From contig PMBY01000338.1 of NCBI GenBank assembly GCA_003153875.1, forward strand, positions 1 through 9,357: a DNA stretch of 9,357 nt, written 5' to 3'. The DNA is from Myxococcales bacterium (GTDB lineage Bacteria; Myxococcota; Polyangia; Fen-1088). Each line of letters opens with the position of its first letter. Position 1 is the stretch's first letter. Made by a program: the position numbers and the translations under genes. The notes under the pieces are model-generated. The model was not told where the DNA came from, searched no databases, and saw only the letters and a program-made list of their open reading frames with translations. Below, in pieces: positions 6,463 through 9,357 of this stretch.

Positions 6463-7596
6463 ATGCGCTGGCATGTCTTGCCTCTCCTGCTGCTGGCCTC
6501 CTGTGGGGGCCGTTCGTCGGCTGTCGCGGACGCCGGAGCGGACAGCGCGCTCCCAGACACGGCCCCGCCTGCCGATGTCGGGCCGTTGCCACTGGCCATA
6601 GACTTCACCGTGGCGGAGTGCCCGCAGCTTGATTCTACCAAGCCGTCCTGTACCGGCACGGCTCCTTTCACCGTCCAGTTCGCGCCCATCGCCACCACGA
6701 CCATCAGCCAGTATCGTTGGAATTTTGGAGACGCCACTGCCGACGACATCTCCGCCACCCCGTTGCACAAATTCGACACACCGGGCTCGTTCACGGTCAC
6801 TCTGGTGGTCGTCAGCTCGACGGGCGGGGTAGCCAGCAGGAAGCGCACCGACTTCATCGTTGTGTTGCCCGTTGGAATGGGTACGCCTTGCCAGGCCGAC
6901 CAACAGTGCGCAGCCAACCTTTACTGTCTCTGCTCGACCGCCAGCCCCTGCACCACCGGGCCCCTGGGTGGCCTATGCACCTCCTCATGCCAGAAGGATG
7001 ACTGCCCCATCGGGAGTGTGTGCACGAACCTGGCGACCGCATCGGCAAACTCCGGCCGCGCTGAACCCTGGCAAACCCAACTCTGCCTTCCCACCTGCGA
7101 TTCTGATGCAGACTGCACCGCAGGGCTGCGTTGCCGTGCCCTGCCCGCCTGGCCCAACGGCACATCCTGGGTCCATGGCTGTTTTGCCGACGTGCCGGCC
7201 GATCTGGGCGGCTCTTGTCTGAGCGCAACCGGCGTGCGCCGCAGCGACTTTTGCGTGACCGGGTTGTGCGCTGATCTGGGCGCTCTGGGGCTGTGCTCGC
7301 GAGACTGCAGCAGCGCCTTGTGTCCCGCAGGATCCGACTGCGCGATTTTCGGCGATGGCCGCGAGCTTTGTCTGATCCCGTGCTCTTCCAGTTTCCCCTG
7401 CGAACACGATCCGCTTCTCACCTGCGCGGCGCCCGGCCTGTCGCTTCTGGGCTACCATCTCAAGACACCGTCTCTCGGTGGACAAGCGGGCGCATACTGC
7501 GCACCCCAGCCCTGCGGCAGCAACGCCGAGTGCGAGCCTGTGGGTGTCTGCCGCGAGGATCCGGGGGGCGGCCACTGCGTCGCCCGCTCGGATTAG
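6463..7596 (+). CDS. PKD-domain, cysteine-rich lipoprotein
   Basis: The protein has 377 residues and should be exported. The signal peptide ends in the lipobox LASC with Cys14. Gly at the next position rather than Asp suggests outer-membrane sorting, if this organism follows the E. coli rule. Residues 18-45 form an Ala/Asp/Pro-rich linker. A PKD-type beta-sandwich spans about 65-135, with the hallmark WNFGD at 86-90 and a PGSFTVTL strand. From residue 143 to the end there are 30 cysteines in short repeated units of the kind CxxxCxxDxDCxxGxxC, and the mature protein has 32 besides the lipid Cys, an even number that fits full disulfide pairing. Such PKD/Cys-rich lipoproteins are common in myxobacteria and usually lack assigned functions; binding to surfaces or carbohydrates is a guess. 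The frame is open upstream to 6376 inside the tRNA, but ATG 6463 starts the signal peptide directly. Its stop overlaps that of the convergent radical SAM gene. Confidence 0.9.
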   Translation: MRWHVLPLLLLASCGGRSSAVADAGADSALPDTAPPADVGPLPLAIDFTVAECPQLDSTKPSCTGTAPFTVQFAPIATTTISQYRWNFGDATADDISATPLHKFDTPGSFTVTLVVVSSTGGVASRKRTDFIVVLPVGMGTPCQADQQCAANLYCLCSTASPCTTGPLGGLCTSSCQKDDCPIGSVCTNLATASANSGRAEPWQTQLCLPTCDSDADCTAGLRCRALPAWPNGTSWVHGCFADVPADLGGSCLSATGVRRSDFCVTGLCADLGALGLCSRDCSSALCPAGSDCAIFGDGRELCLIPCSSSFPCEHDPLLTCAAPGLSLLGYHLKTPSLGGQAGAYCAPQPCGSNAECEPVGVCREDPGGGHCVARSD

Positions 7597-9357
7597 TACC
7601 GGCTCAGAAGCGGGTCAACGAACCCACCACCGTCTTCTGCTGCGGCCCACAATCCCAGGCGCGCGATCGATGCCTGTCGCGCGACCGCCTGATCGTAGAA
7701 TGCCTCGACCACCTCCACCGGCCGCGCGCTACCCAGGGCGCTGACCGCCACGCCGAAGGTGAGGACGTGGTCTGGCTCGGCGCCCCGCCAGCCCAGCATA
7801 GCAGTCCAGCGGAGCGCGGCGGCCTCGCTCGCCGCGGCCACGTCGGTGACGAAGGGCCGCACGTCCACACGCGACGCAGGCGCCGACTTGCGACTGTCCT
7901 GGCGCTCGCGCCTGGCCGCCAGCAGGGACGCGCCCGAGGCATAGGCAGCAAGAGCGGTCCCTGCGCTGGCTTGGTCCGGCAACAAGACGGCATACTGCGC
8001 ACGCGCCAGGATCCGTCCCAACGCGGGCTGGGATTCCTGCAGCGCCGCCGCAGCGAGAAACTCGATCCCAGCCAGTGACACCGCGTTCAGCCGACACAGC
8101 AGCTCAGCCGGAATGACCTCGTCGCTCAGCTTCACGTCCAAGATCTCGCCCAGCGACGGCACGCCCAGTCCCAGCGCCGGCCCGAAGCTGAGGCCGGGCT
8201 TAGGATGGAAGCCGCGCGAATAGGCGATGTCGAGTCCGGCGCGCCGGAAGATGCGCGGCAGGTGGCGCACCAGATCGAGATGCGCCAGATACGCAGCCGG
8301 GCCCAGTTTTGTGTAGCGCAGGCGATAGCGATGGGCCTCGCCCTGGGCAAAACGGGTCAGCGGCCGGGGCGCAGTCCGATGTCCGCCGGCAGAGGGGCGC
8401 GCCGTCGGTGCGGGACGTTCGACCGGTGCCCAGGCGTTCATTCGTCGCAGGAAGAAGAGCCGCTGGCGCTTCATCTTAGGGAGATTGCAATCCACGCCGC
8501 AGTCGTAGCAAACCAGCTTCTCGTCCGCGGCTGCCATGGCCTCGACGACATTCGAAGGATGCAGCATCCGCTGCACCGACTTGCCACAGGGGGGCGATGA
8601 ACGGTTCATGAGCGCCCGTCGGAATTCAACGCGCAGAAAGTCGACGTCTACGCCGGTGTCGATGTGGTCCCAGGGCAGCCGGCTCTGCTCGCCCAAGCCG
8701 CCCAGATAGCGTTGCGCATCTAATCCCGAGGCGGCCTGCTCTTCGGCGATGGCGCGCTCCCACAGGTCTTTGTCCATGACCTCATCCCAGCCGTCAAAGC
8801 GACAGCCGAGATGAAAGGCCCTCTCCAGCAAGTCCGCGCAGGCACGATCCCCGCGCGCAAAGATGGCCTCCAGGTGCGACTGGGTGTTGTCGTGCATGCG
8901 CACAGCCACGCGCAGACGGCGCCCGTGCTCGGCCAGAAGCTCTTGCTTGTGCGCGGTGAGCTCGTGGCTGTCCATGGCGGCCCACTGCAGCGGCGTGTGC
9001 GGCTTGGGTACGAAGACCGACACGGCCGCGGTCACCTTGGCGCCGCGCAGGTAGCGACGGCCGATCTCCTGCACGTGCGCCGTGGTCTCGACGATGCCCA
9101 CCACGTCCTCGTCGGTCTCGCTGGGCAACCCGATCATGAAGTACAGCTTCATGCGCTGGTGGCCGCGCGAAAATACGCGGTGGGCGGATTCCAGGATGTC
9201 GGCCTCGGAAACGTTCTTGCTCACCACATCCCGCATGCGCTGGGTTCCGGCCTCGGGCGAGAAGGTCAAGCCCGACATGCCCAGGCTCGCCATCGCGCCC
9301 AAGAGATCGTCGCTCAACCCATAGGCGCGTAGCGAGGAAACCGAGAGCGACACCTTG
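7593..9357 (-). CDS. B12-binding radical SAM protein fused to DUF2344 (5' end truncated by window edge)
   Basis: The frame is open from the right edge to TAA at 7593-7595, giving 587 visible codons. This is the C-terminal part of the radical SAM protein family that carries a DUF2344 domain (TIGR03960/TIGR03936 type, from memory). Visible radical SAM barrel elements include SPEAGTQRMR (9260-9231) and MIGLPSETDEDV (9137-9102). Both lie downstream of where the CxxxCxxC cluster and B12-binding domain should be, off the right edge. A Cys motif, CYDCGVDC (8510-8487), closes the radical SAM part. After a Pro/Arg-rich linker, DUF2344 runs from about 8333 to the stop, with YRLRYTKLGPAAYLAHLD and RGFHPKPGLSFGPALGLG as recognisable conserved stretches. 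The exact reaction of the family is not known to me; relatives are often found near RNase G and ribosomal L21/L27 genes, hinting at RNA or ribosome maturation. No start codon can be chosen here. Confidence 0.9.
   Translation of the reverse strand, partial: KVSLSVSSLRAYGLSDDLLGAMASLGMSGLTFSPEAGTQRMRDVVSKNVSEADILESAHRVFSRGHQRMKLYFMIGLPSETDEDVVGIVETTAHVQEIGRRYLRGAKVTAAVSVFVPKPHTPLQWAAMDSHELTAHKQELLAEHGRRLRVAVRMHDNTQSHLEAIFARGDRACADLLERAFHLGCRFDGWDEVMDKDLWERAIAEEQAASGLDAQRYLGGLGEQSRLPWDHIDTGVDVDFLRVEFRRALMNRSSPPCGKSVQRMLHPSNVVEAMAAADEKLVCYDCGVDCNLPKMKRQRLFFLRRMNAWAPVERPAPTARPSAGGHRTAPRPLTRFAQGEAHRYRLRYTKLGPAAYLAHLDLVRHLPRIFRRAGLDIAYSRGFHPKPGLSFGPALGLGVPSLGEILDVKLSDEVIPAELLCRLNAVSLAGIEFLAAAALQESQPALGRILARAQYAVLLPDQASAGTALAAYASGASLLAARRERQDSRKSAPASRVDVRPFVTDVAAASEAAALRWTAMLGWRGAEPDHVLTFGVAVSALGSARPVEVVEAFYDQAVARQASIARLGLWAAAEDGGGFVDPLLSRY

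Noticed and set aside
6215..6592. Upstream extension of the small coiled-coil gene by 126 codons
   Set aside because: The extension reads through the antisense of tRNA-His and the start of the lipoprotein gene. A signal peptide and Shine-Dalgarno at 6214 mark the real start.
7604..8097. Minus-strand open frames inside the DUF2344 region
   Set aside because: They are frame-shifted shadows of the radical SAM-DUF2344 gene, with Arg/Pro/Ser-rich nonsense composition.
1..9357. A new defence, mobile or biosynthetic system
   Set aside because: No recombinase, nuclease, toxin, phage gene, repeat array or biosynthetic cluster is visible. All genes fit known transporter, enzyme, envelope or tRNA classes.

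Overview
The window is about 9.4 kb of GC-rich bacterial DNA, densely packed with ordinary housekeeping and envelope genes. The mix is a Mg2+ P-type ATPase, a Cys-rich PKD lipoprotein, a coiled-coil/OmpA lipoprotein pair and a B12-type radical SAM protein fused to DUF2344. It fits a Gram-negative of the Myxococcota/deltaproteobacterial kind. That placement is inference from gene style and base composition; there is no marker gene here except one tRNA. I found no phage, insertion sequence, CRISPR array, toxin-antitoxin pair or defence system.

Layout, left to right. Positions 1-2048 (minus) hold most of mgtA, with its C-terminus cut off by the left edge. A 242-bp divergent intergenic region follows, with a candidate mgtA promoter, a 12-bp palindrome and a GNRA-capped leader hairpin. 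Next, 2291-3736 (plus) encodes a cation diffusion facilitator with three C-terminal cytoplasmic repeat modules. It meets a HAD phosphatase gene (3737-4438, minus) stop to stop. A 136-bp gap with two GC-rich hairpins separates that gene from a two-gene minus-strand operon: a small exported coiled-coil protein (5795-6214), then a coiled-coil lipoprotein with an OmpA-like peptidoglycan-binding domain (4575-5768). A divergent promoter region leads rightwards to tRNA-His (6361-6433). Only 29 nt later a PKD/Cys-rich lipoprotein gene begins (6463-7596), and its stop codon overlaps that of the convergent radical SAM-DUF2344 gene (7593 to the right edge, 5' end cut off).

How the genes relate. mgtA (Mg2+ import) and the CDF (divalent metal export) share a divergent control region and make a plausible metal-homeostasis pair. 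The coiled-coil/OmpA pair probably builds an envelope structure tethered to peptidoglycan. The tRNA and the downstream lipoprotein gene may be co-transcribed. Both convergent gene pairs have abutting or overlapping stops and no room for a terminator between them. The least conventional items are the triplicated CDF C-terminal module, the mgtA leader structure and the tRNA-lipoprotein linkage. None of them amounts to a clearly new system.
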